Positions 42,029 to 50,426 of a stretch of 55,359 bases of DNA are shown one piece after another. A program made the translations under genes and the position numbers. The notes below the pieces were generated by a model, which saw nothing but the letters and a program-made list of their open reading frames with translations, did no database searches and was not told the origin of the DNA. Location: NCBI GenBank assembly GCA_017554485.1, contig JAFZIG010000072.1:1-55359 (forward strand). The letters run 5' to 3'. How positions within the stretch are numbered: the first letter of the stretch is position 1; each line of letters opens with the position of its first letter. Source of the stretch: Acidaminococcaceae bacterium (lineage in GTDB: Bacteria; Bacillota; Negativicutes; Acidaminococcales; Acidaminococcaceae).

Positions 42029-43063
42029 TTATTTAAACGGATTGGTCAGCAACCCGACCTTTTTCTTCACCTTCGTTAAGGTGCGGTCGGAAATACGCGC
42101 TGCCACTTCCGCGCCGGCTTTGTAAGTTGCTTCCAGGTACGCTTTATCATTCATCAGGCGGGCAAAGTTTTCCCGTACCGGCCGCAGTTCTTCAGAAACC
42201 GCTTCCCCTACCGCCAGTTTGAAATCGCCGTAACCTTTGCCGGCAAATTCATCTTCAATCTGCTCATAATTCTTGCCCGTCACTACGGAGTAGATGGTCA
42301 TCAGGTTGTTGATGCCGTCTTTTCCCTCTTTGAACATGACCTTGGCCTCACTGTCCGTCACCGCGCTGCGGAATTTGCGGATGATGGTGTCGTGATCGTC
42401 CAGAATGGAGATGAACGCTTTCGGGTTGGTATCCGACTTGGACATTTTCTTCGCAGGCTCCTGCAGGGACATGATCTTCGCCCCTTCCGGCGGCAGATAG
42501 GCTTCCGGCACCTTGAAGGTGTTGCCGTACAGGTTGTTGAAGCGCTGTGCCACATTCCGGGTGAACTCCAGATGCTGGGTCTGGTCGGCCCCAACCGGCA
42601 CATAGTCCGCCTGGTACAGCAGGATATCCGCTGCCATCAGGGACGGATAGGTAAACAGCCCCGCGTTGATGTTGTCTGCATGTTTGGCGGATTTATCCTT
42701 GAACTGGGTCATGCGGGACAATTCCCCGAACAGGGAATTGCAGGCCAGGATCCAGCCCAGTTCCGCATGGTTATGCACATGGCTCTGGATGAACAGCAGG
42801 CTTTTCTGGGGATCAATACCGCAGGCCAACAGCAGCGCAAAGGCTTCCAAGCTCTGCTTCCGCAGTTTGGCCGCTTCCTGCCGGACCGTCAGGGAATGCA
42901 GGTCCGCGATAAAATAAGCGCACTGGTAATCCTCCTGCAGCTGTTCCCAGTTCCGCACCGCGCCGATATAGTTGCCCAGCGTAAACGTGCCTGTAGGCTG
43001 GATGCCGCTGAGGATGATTTTTTTCTTTTCTGGTTTTACTTCCTGTTTGATTTCTTCTGTCAA
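42029..43063 (-). CDS. trpS: Tryptophanyl-tRNA synthetase
   Basis: This class I synthetase charges tRNA-Trp. The 344-residue protein shows LSGIQPTGTFTLGNYIGA (HIGH-equivalent TLGN), PVGADQTQHLEFTRNVAQRFN and KKMSKSD. About 15 charged residues rich in Lys and Glu precede the core, a modest extension. The start is TTG at 43063 with AGGAGTG 7 nt upstream. Confidence 0.96.
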   Translation of the reverse strand: MTEEIKQEVKPEKKKIILSGIQPTGTFTLGNYIGAVRNWEQLQEDYQCAYFIADLHSLTVRQEAAKLRKQSLEAFALLLACGIDPQKSLLFIQSHVHNHAELGWILACNSLFGELSRMTQFKDKSAKHADNINAGLFTYPSLMAADILLYQADYVPVGADQTQHLEFTRNVAQRFNNLYGNTFKVPEAYLPPEGAKIMSLQEPAKKMSKSDTNPKAFISILDDHDTIIRKFRSAVTDSEAKVMFKEGKDGINNLMTIYSVVTGKNYEQIEDEFAGKGYGDFKLAVGEAVSEELRPVRENFARLMNDKAYLEATYKAGAEVAARISDRTLTKVKKKVGLLTNPFK

Positions 43064-43175
43064 GTTATAACACTCCTGTCAAGTATATTTTATAATTCTG
43101 TTTCGTCAGGCTCTTTTCCCAAAACATTTTTGCAAACCTGCCCATGCGGCTTTTCATTTCCCAATCCGGTATGCA

Positions 43176-44717
43176 TCAGAAATAAAAACCGCCCTGTATC
43201 CAGAAATGCCCGTTGCAGTGACTGGTATCTGTGATGGGTTTTTCCGAACCCAGTTTCCATGCGTAATCGGCCCGCACCCACCAGGCATCCTTCTTCGACC
43301 AAAGCAATCCTAAGCCGATATCCTGCAAGTACCGGTTATTCTTATCATCATTCACCGGATCTTTGAATATCTTTATTCCGCCGTGTTCCAGATAGGTCAG
43401 CAGCTGCAGCTTCTGGGCTTTCGCCTGCAAAGGCAGGGTCCACTGCAGTTCCGCACGGGTAAAATAGGCATTGTCCCCGGCCACTTCACTAATGGGATAA
43501 GCTTTTACCCCGGTGATACCGGTGATACCCATGCGTCCCGACGTATCCATGTTGCGGCTGGCCAGCTGTCCCCGGGCAAAGAGCTCCAGGGCCAGACGGT
43601 TGTTCAGCTTCTGATGGCGCAAAAAGAAGCCTGTAACCTTGGAATAAGCCCCTTCACTATTTGTATTGTCAAAGAAAGTATGAGTAAGAGGATTGTCAAT
43701 ACTCAAACGCCCATAAGTATAGGATAGATTCCAGGTAGTCATGCCGTGCTTGTCCAGGTTCTTTTCCGACAGGGAAAGGGTGACCGCATGGGCATGCTTG
43801 TCGTTCCATGTTCCATAATAGGTTCGCGGCGCAAAAGGATTCGGTTGGTAATAAATCCCGTCTTTCTTATATTCGTCTTTTAAATCCAGATACTCGTAAG
43901 CCAGCCCCACCTTTAAATCATGGGTCTGGGAACGGTGGATGGGATATTCCAGACCCACCGTATATGTTTTTGCCGTACCTTCGGGCTTAAAATATTCAAA
44001 TTCCGCGCCCTGAGAATAATGCAGATGGCTGTAACCGATGTTCATGGTCAAACCGTTTTTCCCCACGGGGCGCCTGTACATAATGGTCCCGTTAATATAT
44101 TTCCGCCCTGTCGTCTCGATATGGGTAAACAGGCTGTCCCCTTCATGGGTCAGGTTACGGATGTCATAATTGAACATCTCTTCCCCGTACCCCAGATACC
44201 GGTTACCATAATTATCGATGGAAAAATCACCCCGGGGGATCTTATCCGGCAGCACGGTCACATGGAGCACCGCAGTTCCCGGAGCTGTTCCCGGCTCAGA
44301 TACCACCACAGCTTCTACCCCGGAAAGATCGGTGACAAGGCCTGCCGCCCGCTGCACATCCTTGGCTGAAATGAGTTTTCCCTTTTTCAGAAAAGCCAGT
44401 TGCCGCAAAACGGCGCCTTCATGAATGTAAGTTTTATTATGAATGACAATATCCTCCAGGCGTCCCAAGGCATGGATCTCAAATTTCAAAATCTGCGGTC
44501 CTTTTGGCCTGACGGCTTTCCGGGCCATGCTGGAACGGATGCTGCCTGCGGTAGGCGAACCCTTCCCCATATTGATCATAGGAATCATATTAGGAGGCGT
44601 TCCCGGCGGTATAAATGGCGGCGGAGGCGCAGCCCACACCGCTGAGGCTTCCAACAACCCGGCACATAATGTAATCAATGCAATTTTGCTCAGCAAATGC
44701 TTACGGTCTCTGCTCAA
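43176..44717 (-). CDS. TpsB-like outer-membrane transporter (ShlB/FhaC family)
   Basis: This protein should form an outer-membrane beta barrel that secretes a large partner protein. A signal peptide (LLSKIALITLCAGLLEASAVWA) precedes a Pro/Gly-rich region and a POTRA domain (about 80-165: HKNK-like VIHNKTYIHEGAVLRQLAFLKKG). The ShlB domain starts at GDFSIDNYGNRYLGYGEE; repeated amphipathic strands follow, and it ends in GGFYF with the terminal Phe typical of outer-membrane proteins. Only one POTRA is obvious, where two are usual. No TpsA partner is in the window. The TTG at 44717 has GGAG 9 nt upstream; the ATG at 44726 touches that site directly. Confidence 0.75.
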   Translation of the reverse strand: MSRDRKHLLSKIALITLCAGLLEASAVWAAPPPPFIPPGTPPNMIPMINMGKGSPTAGSIRSSMARKAVRPKGPQILKFEIHALGRLEDIVIHNKTYIHEGAVLRQLAFLKKGKLISAKDVQRAAGLVTDLSGVEAVVVSEPGTAPGTAVLHVTVLPDKIPRGDFSIDNYGNRYLGYGEEMFNYDIRNLTHEGDSLFTHIETTGRKYINGTIMYRRPVGKNGLTMNIGYSHLHYSQGAEFEYFKPEGTAKTYTVGLEYPIHRSQTHDLKVGLAYEYLDLKDEYKKDGIYYQPNPFAPRTYYGTWNDKHAHAVTLSLSEKNLDKHGMTTWNLSYTYGRLSIDNPLTHTFFDNTNSEGAYSKVTGFFLRHQKLNNRLALELFARGQLASRNMDTSGRMGITGITGVKAYPISEVAGDNAYFTRAELQWTLPLQAKAQKLQLLTYLEHGGIKIFKDPVNDDKNNRYLQDIGLGLLWSKKDAWWVRADYAWKLGSEKPITDTSHCNGHFWIQGGFYF

Positions 44718-44941
44718 AATACTCATCTCCAAAACTGATATTATCAAATATTATATAATAAAGTGTGGGAAATTGACAACAAGCATTGCAAAAAAATCAA
44801 TGTGATAGTATGATAAGGTTAATTATTTTCCTTCATCTATTAAATACTGTTTAACCGCTAAATGGTACTCAGACCGTTCCGATAAATACTATTTAAATCG
44901 TTTTTTTATATATTATATAACATTGTAAAAGAGGAATTCCT

Positions 44942-45832
44942 ATGCAGCAAAACAAAAATCTCGGATACATGGCCGCTTTAGGCTGTTACGCCCTTTGGGG
45001 CATCCTGCCCTTATACTGGCATCTGCTGGCAGCGGCGGAAGCCAACGAAATACTGGCCCACCGCATCCTCTGGTCGGTCGTATTTATGCTGTTAGTCCTC
45101 GTAATGACCCGGCGCTGGGAACTGCTGAAAAAGGATTGCCGTGAACTGCGGCAAAATAAAAAACGTAGCGCCATGCTGGTGGCTGCCGCTGTGATCATCA
45201 GCCTGAACTGGCTTACCTATATCTGGGCTGTCAATCACAACCATGTCATTGATACCAGCATCGGCTACTACATCAATCCGCTGGTAAACGTGCTCTTTGG
45301 CGTGGCAATTTTCGGTGAAACCTTATCTGCGCCAAAAAAACTCAGTATTGCACTGGCTGCCGTGGGCATCTTCCTGATGACCTGGCAGATCGGCAAGCTG
45401 CCCTGGGTATCGGTAGCACTGGCTTTAACCTTCGGCAGTTACGGTGCATTGAAGAAAAAACTGAAGCTTGACCCGTTTACCAGTATCACGCTGGAAACGC
45501 TGTTGCTTTTTCCGTTTGCTTTTTGTTATACCGTTAACCTTACAGCAGCCGGCGCCGCCCACTTCGGTCCGGAAACACCTGCCCTCAGTCTACTGCTGGC
45601 CGGGTGCGGTGTTGCCACTGCGGTTCCCCTGATCCTGTTTTCCTATGGGGCTAACCTTCTGCCGTTAAATGTGCTGGGTTTTTTCCAGTACATCAGCCCC
45701 TCCATGACCTTACTTTTGGGAATTTTCTTTTTCAACGAACCCTTCGGCATGACACAGCTTTTCACTTTCGGTTTTATCTGGCTGGCCCTGCTGGTATTCA
45801 CCGTTTCCGAATGGAAAGCCAGTCACACGTAG
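44942..45832 (+). CDS. rarD: RarD-type EamA transporter
   Basis: The 296-residue inner-membrane protein has about ten helices in two EamA halves. RarD signatures are GYMAALGCYALWGILPLYWHLL at the start (in pieces), EILAHRILWSVVFML, NWLTYIWAVNHNHVIDTSIGYYINPL and VPLILFSYGANLLPLNVLGFFQYISP. The family exports or exchanges small metabolites; the substrate is not known. Start ATG 44942 has AGAGGAATT upstream. It is transcribed alone, divergent from the TpsB-like gene. Confidence 0.9.
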   Translation: MQQNKNLGYMAALGCYALWGILPLYWHLLAAAEANEILAHRILWSVVFMLLVLVMTRRWELLKKDCRELRQNKKRSAMLVAAAVIISLNWLTYIWAVNHNHVIDTSIGYYINPLVNVLFGVAIFGETLSAPKKLSIALAAVGIFLMTWQIGKLPWVSVALALTFGSYGALKKKLKLDPFTSITLETLLLFPFAFCYTVNLTAAGAAHFGPETPALSLLLAGCGVATAVPLILFSYGANLLPLNVLGFFQYISPSMTLLLGIFFFNEPFGMTQLFTFGFIWLALLVFTVSEWKASHT

Positions 45833-45876
45833 CTTCCTTTTGCCTTTCGCCGATACAACCTGCACATTCCTGATAC

Positions 45877-45934
45877 AAAAACGCCGGTCGCATGTGTTAC
45901 AACTATCTGCAAGCACATTAACCAGCGTTTTTTA
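45877..45934. terminator. Bidirectional terminator between rarD and a LarA-family gene
   Basis: AACGCCGGT...CATGTG (about 45880-45895) pairs imperfectly with CACAT...ACCAGCGTT (about 45914-45929). T-rich tails follow on both strands (GCGTTTTTTAATT on plus, GGCGTTTTTG on minus). The genes on either side converge here. Confidence 0.6.
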
Positions 45935-45950
45935 ATTTGAATTACAAATT

Positions 45951-47252
45951 TCATTCTTCTTCCGGCAGCACTGGCAGCGTATCGCCACCATAGGGCATAA
46001 TGTTGATCGTATAATCTGTTTTCCCCTGTTCTGCCAGTTTCTGTTCCGCGATCTTCCACGCTTCTGCCAGGGTCGCTGCCGGTATGGCACCCGTCTTTTT
46101 TGCGTTACCGAAATTCTCCGTTTCCGTAACCAAGATGATGGTAAAATGCCGGGCCAGGCAGCACATGTAAAAGGCCACATAAAAAGGCACCGTAAAGTCG
46201 GCCCGCACATCCAGTTCCATCTGTTTCAAATCTGTATACCGGAAGCTGTCAAAAAAGACAGGCGGTTCCGTCATGTCCTGGCACCGGAGCACAGCGATAA
46301 GAATGCCGCCCTCTTTTAGTGCCGCTGCTCCAGGCGCGTAACATTTCATTCCCTGATATAAACTGATGTCCCACGGATACCCGCCGCCGGATACGATGAC
46401 CACATCACTTTTGGCTTTCAGGGGAACGCCCTGCAGCTTCATCACCTCTTTGGTACCTTGGAGCCAGGCCTCATACCAGTGACCGGCCATAATTTTGTAG
46501 AAGTTTCCTTCCGCGTCCATGATGGCATTGACCATAAAACAGGGATTCAAAAAAGAAGCCACTTCGCACATATCTTCACTGAGGCGGTTGCCGAAATGCT
46601 GCATAACGCAGGTCTCAGGATTCACCCCGCCACCGATTTCATCCGTCAGTGCCAGATTATGATTGTGGTTGATGGATTCCGCCCCGGCGATGCCCGGCAG
46701 TACGCTCTTGCGACCGCCGCCAAAACCGGCGTAAATATGGGGCGAAAGCCCTCCCGTCAGGATCACCTTATCCGCAGCCGCAGCTTGTTTATTGATCCAC
46801 ACCGGCGTTCCGCGTTTTGTGGTGCCCAGGTACACGCAGGCTTCCGTTGCGGAATCATGGTCATATACTTTAATGCGTCGGAACAGCTCCTTGCCGATGA
46901 TTTCTTCCTTCTCCGCATCCGAATTCAGCCGGTGTTTCCCGGTAGCAATGATGATACTGATATCCTTGTCAGGAATGCCAAGCTGATTCAATTTGTCCAC
47001 AAGGATCGGTAAAAACAAATCAAAGCGTGCCCAGGCCCGGGTGATGTCGCTGACGACTAAGACAACCTTATCCCCTGCTTTAACCAACTGATCTAATGTT
47101 GGTGTGCCGATGGGACGGGCCAGTACCTCTTCCATCAGTTCCTCCACCGTACGGGGTTTGTCAATTACCGGCGGCAGCAATACCTGCGAAACATGTTCTT
47201 CCGGCAGGTCAACGACCTGCTCTCCCTTACCATAAGGAACCCTGTATTCCAT
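45951..47252 (-). CDS. LarA-family nickel-dependent racemase/epimerase (copy 1)
   Basis: LarA-type enzymes invert 2-hydroxy acids using a nickel-pincer nucleotide bound to a Lys. The 433-residue protein shows VSDITRAW, IIATGKHR, YDHDSAT, PHIYAGFGGGRKSVLPG with the expected cofactor Lys, and INHNHNL. The substrate is not certain: family members act on lactate, malate, and several other hydroxy acids. The start at 47252 (MEYRVPYGKG) has AAGGAC upstream. The cofactor genes larB, larC and larE are not in the window. Confidence 0.85.
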   Translation of the reverse strand: MEYRVPYGKGEQVVDLPEEHVSQVLLPPVIDKPRTVEELMEEVLARPIGTPTLDQLVKAGDKVVLVVSDITRAWARFDLFLPILVDKLNQLGIPDKDISIIIATGKHRLNSDAEKEEIIGKELFRRIKVYDHDSATEACVYLGTTKRGTPVWINKQAAAADKVILTGGLSPHIYAGFGGGRKSVLPGIAGAESINHNHNLALTDEIGGGVNPETCVMQHFGNRLSEDMCEVASFLNPCFMVNAIMDAEGNFYKIMAGHWYEAWLQGTKEVMKLQGVPLKAKSDVVIVSGGGYPWDISLYQGMKCYAPGAAALKEGGILIAVLRCQDMTEPPVFFDSFRYTDLKQMELDVRADFTVPFYVAFYMCCLARHFTIILVTETENFGNAKKTGAIPAATLAEAWKIAEQKLAEQGKTDYTINIMPYGGDTLPVLPEEE

Positions 47253-47328
47253 ACAGATAACGTCCTTTCCTGAAATCCTATTAACTATTAGAATGCTCAC
47301 AACGGCCAATACAATTCCTGTTCAAAAC

Positions 47329-47369
47329 AGCGATAAGGAGAAAGAACCTTACATCTTTTCCTTATCGCT
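47329..47369. repeat. Inverted repeat between the two LarA-family genes
   Basis: AGCGATAAGGA (47329-47339) and TCCTTATCGCT (47359-47369) are exact complements with a 19-base loop. Neither strand has a good T run, so a terminator role is doubtful. It may be a regulatory hairpin or a repeat remnant next to the truncated family 1 element. Confidence 0.6.
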
Positions 47370-47380
47370 TCATTTATCGG

Positions 47381-47459
47381 AGCTGCGTCTAGAAACAGTG
47401 ACACAGTCATTCACAAAAAGCGCCGTAAGCGTGCAGACGAATTAATTAGTGATTCCTTA
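47381..47459. repeat. Palindromic repeat, family 1, half copy
   Basis: Sequence from GCTGCGTCTAGA through GTCATTCACAAAAAGC to GACGAATTAATTAGTG matches the right half of the copy at 8071-8233, including the TTCCTTAA end. The left half is missing. It ends only about 5 bp from the stop of the upstream LarA-family gene. Confidence 0.75.
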
Positions 47460-47463
47460 ATTA

Positions 47464-48762
47464 CTATTCCGTCAATACCGGCAGCGTGACGGGTGCATGA
47501 CCCATCAAGGTAATGGTATAGTCTTTCTTGCCTTCCGCTGCCAGTTTTTCCCGGGCCAGCTTCCAGGCTTCCGCTACGGTCTCCACCGGGATCTGCCCCG
47601 TCTGGCGGACAAAATCAAAATTCTCTTTCAGGGTGACCAGATACACCGTATGGGCTTCGATGATGCAGCGGCTCTTGTAAGCCACAAAGGCTGCCATGTA
47701 GAAATTGTCCCGGACTTCCTGCTCTGTCTTCTGCAGGTCGCTCTTGATCAGCCAGTCCGTAAACACGGCAGGCTCCTTGATATCCGGACACTCCAGCATG
47801 ATAATGGCAATACCGCCCGGTTTAACTGCCATATCCACGTTCATGTGGGTCTTGGTGCCCTGATACAGATTAATGTCTTTAGGATAGCCGCCGCCGCTGG
47901 CGATGACCACGTCCGCCAGTTCTTTAATGGGGATGCCGCTGATTTCCAGCAGATCCTTACAACCCTTATAAAAGGCTGTCTTCCAGTTACCGGCCACCAC
48001 TTCATACAGACCACCTTCACTGGTCAGCACCACGTCCAGCAAAAAGTCTGGATCAACAAAAGCCGCGCATTCCATCAGATCTTCATGGAACGGATTACCT
48101 TCCAGTTTGGCAGCCACGGAATTGGGGTTGCAACCCTCCCCCGGCTTTTCCGCCAGGGCCAGCACATGATTGTGGTTGATGGTTTCCAAGCCTGCCACGC
48201 CCGGCACCACGGCTTTGCGGCCGCCGCCAAAACCGGCCATGGGATGCAGGGTCACGGCGCCGGTGGCGATGACTTTGTCCGCATTGGCCACGATTTTATT
48301 GATATATACCTTGTTTCCTCTGGAAGTGGTCCCCATGTAAACCATGTTTTTCGTATCCCTGCAGTCATGCTGGTGTACCCGGAACCGTTTCACCATGGCT
48401 TCCCCCAGCACCAGGATGTCTTCTTCTGGCGTCTGGGCCCGATGGGTACCGGTGGCGATAACAATATCGATATCGCTGTCGGGGATGCCCTTATCATTCA
48501 GTTCTTTTACAATCACCGGCAGGAACTGGTCCGTATAGCACAGGCGGGTCTCGTCACTGACAATGATCGCCACTTTTTCCCCCGGTTGCACGATCTCTGC
48601 CAGGGGCTTGCTGTCAATGGGATTGCGTATAGCCTTTAATGCAGCGGAGGCAATATCCTTCTCCACCGCTACTTCCTTACCGTGCAAATCATAAATGATA
48701 TGTTCCTCCGGTAAATCAACCTTCTGTGTTCCTTTTCCGTAACTGAATTCATAGGTTTTCAT
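47464..48762 (-). CDS. LarA-family nickel-dependent racemase/epimerase (copy 2)
   Basis: The 432-residue paralogue has the same motifs as copy 1: VSDETRLCY, VIATGTHR, QHDCRDT, LHPMAGFGGGRKAVVPG with the cofactor Lys, and INHNHVL. The two copies share overall layout but differ at many substrate-pocket positions, so they probably act on different hydroxy acids. AAGGAG lies 8 nt before the ATG at 48762; a TTG one codon earlier is less likely. A strong promoter is upstream. Copy 1 follows about 210 bp downstream past a repeat, so co-transcription is uncertain. Confidence 0.85.
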   Translation of the reverse strand: MKTYEFSYGKGTQKVDLPEEHIIYDLHGKEVAVEKDIASAALKAIRNPIDSKPLAEIVQPGEKVAIIVSDETRLCYTDQFLPVIVKELNDKGIPDSDIDIVIATGTHRAQTPEEDILVLGEAMVKRFRVHQHDCRDTKNMVYMGTTSRGNKVYINKIVANADKVIATGAVTLHPMAGFGGGRKAVVPGVAGLETINHNHVLALAEKPGEGCNPNSVAAKLEGNPFHEDLMECAAFVDPDFLLDVVLTSEGGLYEVVAGNWKTAFYKGCKDLLEISGIPIKELADVVIASGGGYPKDINLYQGTKTHMNVDMAVKPGGIAIIMLECPDIKEPAVFTDWLIKSDLQKTEQEVRDNFYMAAFVAYKSRCIIEAHTVYLVTLKENFDFVRQTGQIPVETVAEAWKLAREKLAAEGKKDYTITLMGHAPVTLPVLTE

Positions 48763-48866
48763 CAACAGGACTCCTTCCAGATTTCTTATATTACTTATTC
48801 TATTGATCTGTTTTTCAAAATATAGCTCTTTTGCAAAGCGTTTCGCTGAATTAAACTCTGTTTTGT

Positions 48867-48895
48867 GTTATAACTAAGCAAATATTACATTGCAA
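48867..48895 (-). promoter_or_regulatory. Sigma-A-type promoter of the LarA-family gene
   Basis: On the minus strand TTGCAA (plus 48890-48895) and TATAAC (plus 48867-48872) are 17 bp apart. The start codon is about 105 bp downstream. Between them lies the partly palindromic AGCGAAACGCTTTGCA (about 48832-48847), which loosely resembles a catabolite-control (CcpA) site; this last point is only a suggestion. Confidence 0.6.
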
Positions 48896-48916
48896 GAATC
48901 AGTCCTTGGCACCCCT

Positions 48917-50377
48917 TTACCACCGGCTGCGTCCCTGCCAGAATTTTCTGCTGAATAAAATCAGAACGGTATACATCTCCAGGCGACCCAGCAGCATCAC
49001 AAAGGCCAGCATTATTTTCGCGGCGGCCGGCAGGGACGCGCAGTTCCCTGTAGCACCTATGACAGAACCAAAGCCCGGACCTACACTGCTAAGGCAGGCA
49101 AGGACGCCGGTCACAGCCGTTTGGATATCCACACCCGTATAAGCTACCGCAACGGAAAACAGGACGAAAATGGCAATATATGTAAAGAAAAACGAAAGCA
49201 CCAGGGCAAACACGCTGTTCTCGATTTTGTGCCCGTTGAACAGGATCGGTCTGGATTCCCGGGGATGCAACGCCTTTACCACACCTGCCTTAATGCCCCG
49301 GGCCAGAACGATAAGCCGGGAAATCTTGATGCCGCCCGAGGTGGAGCCCGCACACGCGCCGGTAAAGTACAGCAGCGTCAGGCAAAGTTTCGGAAATGCC
49401 GGCCATTGGTCAAAATCCGCAGAGACATAGCCTGTGGTGGAAATAAAGGCGGCTACCTGGAAAAAAGCTTCCCGGAATCCCCGGAAGGGTGAAAAACCGT
49501 AAATCACCAGCGATACCGTCACAACAGTTACCAGTGTCAGGTACATAAACAAGTAACAACGGAACTCATCATCCTTTAACAGCACACCGGGCCCGTTACG
49601 TTTTACTTTAAAATACAAAGAGAAGTTCCCTCCGGCAAGGAACATGGCAGCACCTATCACCAGCTCCACACTCAGGCTGTGAAAATGAGCTATACTGTCG
49701 TTATAGCTGGAAAAACCGCCGGTGCCCACCGCCGACACTGCATGAACTACTGCGTCAAACAAGTCCAGGCCGCAGAACAGTAACAGGATAGCCGTACACC
49801 CCGTGATAAAGAAATAAATCTGAAACAAAGCCTGCGCTGTCTTCTGCAGGCGTGGCAAAAGCCTTTCTCCCTCAAAGCCGCTGCTTTCCGCATTAAAAAG
49901 ATGTACCGCTCCCCCGCTGATTCCAGGCAGCAGCGCAAGGAAGATGACGATGATCCCCAGTCCTCCGATCCAGTGCATCCAGACACGCCAGAACAACAGG
50001 CTGCGGGGCCATATCTCAATGTCCGGAAGAACTGTCGCACCGGTAGTCGTAAGCCCGGACATAGCTTCAAAGAACGCATCCACTGGATCCAGCATACCGG
50101 CTGCCAAAAACGGCACAGAAGCAAAACAGACAGCCACAATCCAGGTTGAAACGACGGTTAAAATTCCTTCCCGGTTCGAAAGGTTATACTGCTCCGAGGT
50201 TTTCGTACCCATCTTCTGAAGCAGAAAGCCGACCATAAAAGAGGTGATCATACAGGCAGCAAAAATCATGCCACCTTCGTCCCGATAGCCAAAGCCCAGG
50301 AGCATGGGGACCGCAAAGACTGCTCCCAAAAAATATAGAATTTTGCCAATTAAATATAATATGACTCTGCCGTTCAA
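48917..50377 (-). CDS. TrkH-type potassium channel subunit, paralogue 1
   Basis: This 486-residue membrane protein forms the ion pore of a Trk/Ktr-type uptake system gated by TrkA. The four pore loops read GLTTTGATV, VGTGGFSSY, STTGYVSAD and SVGPGFGS, each with the conserved filter Gly. This is the most standard of the three paralogues. The start is TTG at 50377 with GGAGG 7 nt upstream; a longer frame to 50398 includes the ribosome binding site. It is the last gene of the trkA-trkH-trkH-trkH run. Confidence 0.9.
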   Translation of the reverse strand: MNGRVILYLIGKILYFLGAVFAVPMLLGFGYRDEGGMIFAACMITSFMVGFLLQKMGTKTSEQYNLSNREGILTVVSTWIVAVCFASVPFLAAGMLDPVDAFFEAMSGLTTTGATVLPDIEIWPRSLLFWRVWMHWIGGLGIIVIFLALLPGISGGAVHLFNAESSGFEGERLLPRLQKTAQALFQIYFFITGCTAILLLFCGLDLFDAVVHAVSAVGTGGFSSYNDSIAHFHSLSVELVIGAAMFLAGGNFSLYFKVKRNGPGVLLKDDEFRCYLFMYLTLVTVVTVSLVIYGFSPFRGFREAFFQVAAFISTTGYVSADFDQWPAFPKLCLTLLYFTGACAGSTSGGIKISRLIVLARGIKAGVVKALHPRESRPILFNGHKIENSVFALVLSFFFTYIAIFVLFSVAVAYTGVDIQTAVTGVLACLSSVGPGFGSVIGATGNCASLPAAAKIMLAFVMLLGRLEMYTVLILFSRKFWQGRSRW

Positions 50378-50426
50378 TGCGATACCTCCAAAAAGCAAGG
50401 TAAACTCTCATTTACGAACTAATATT

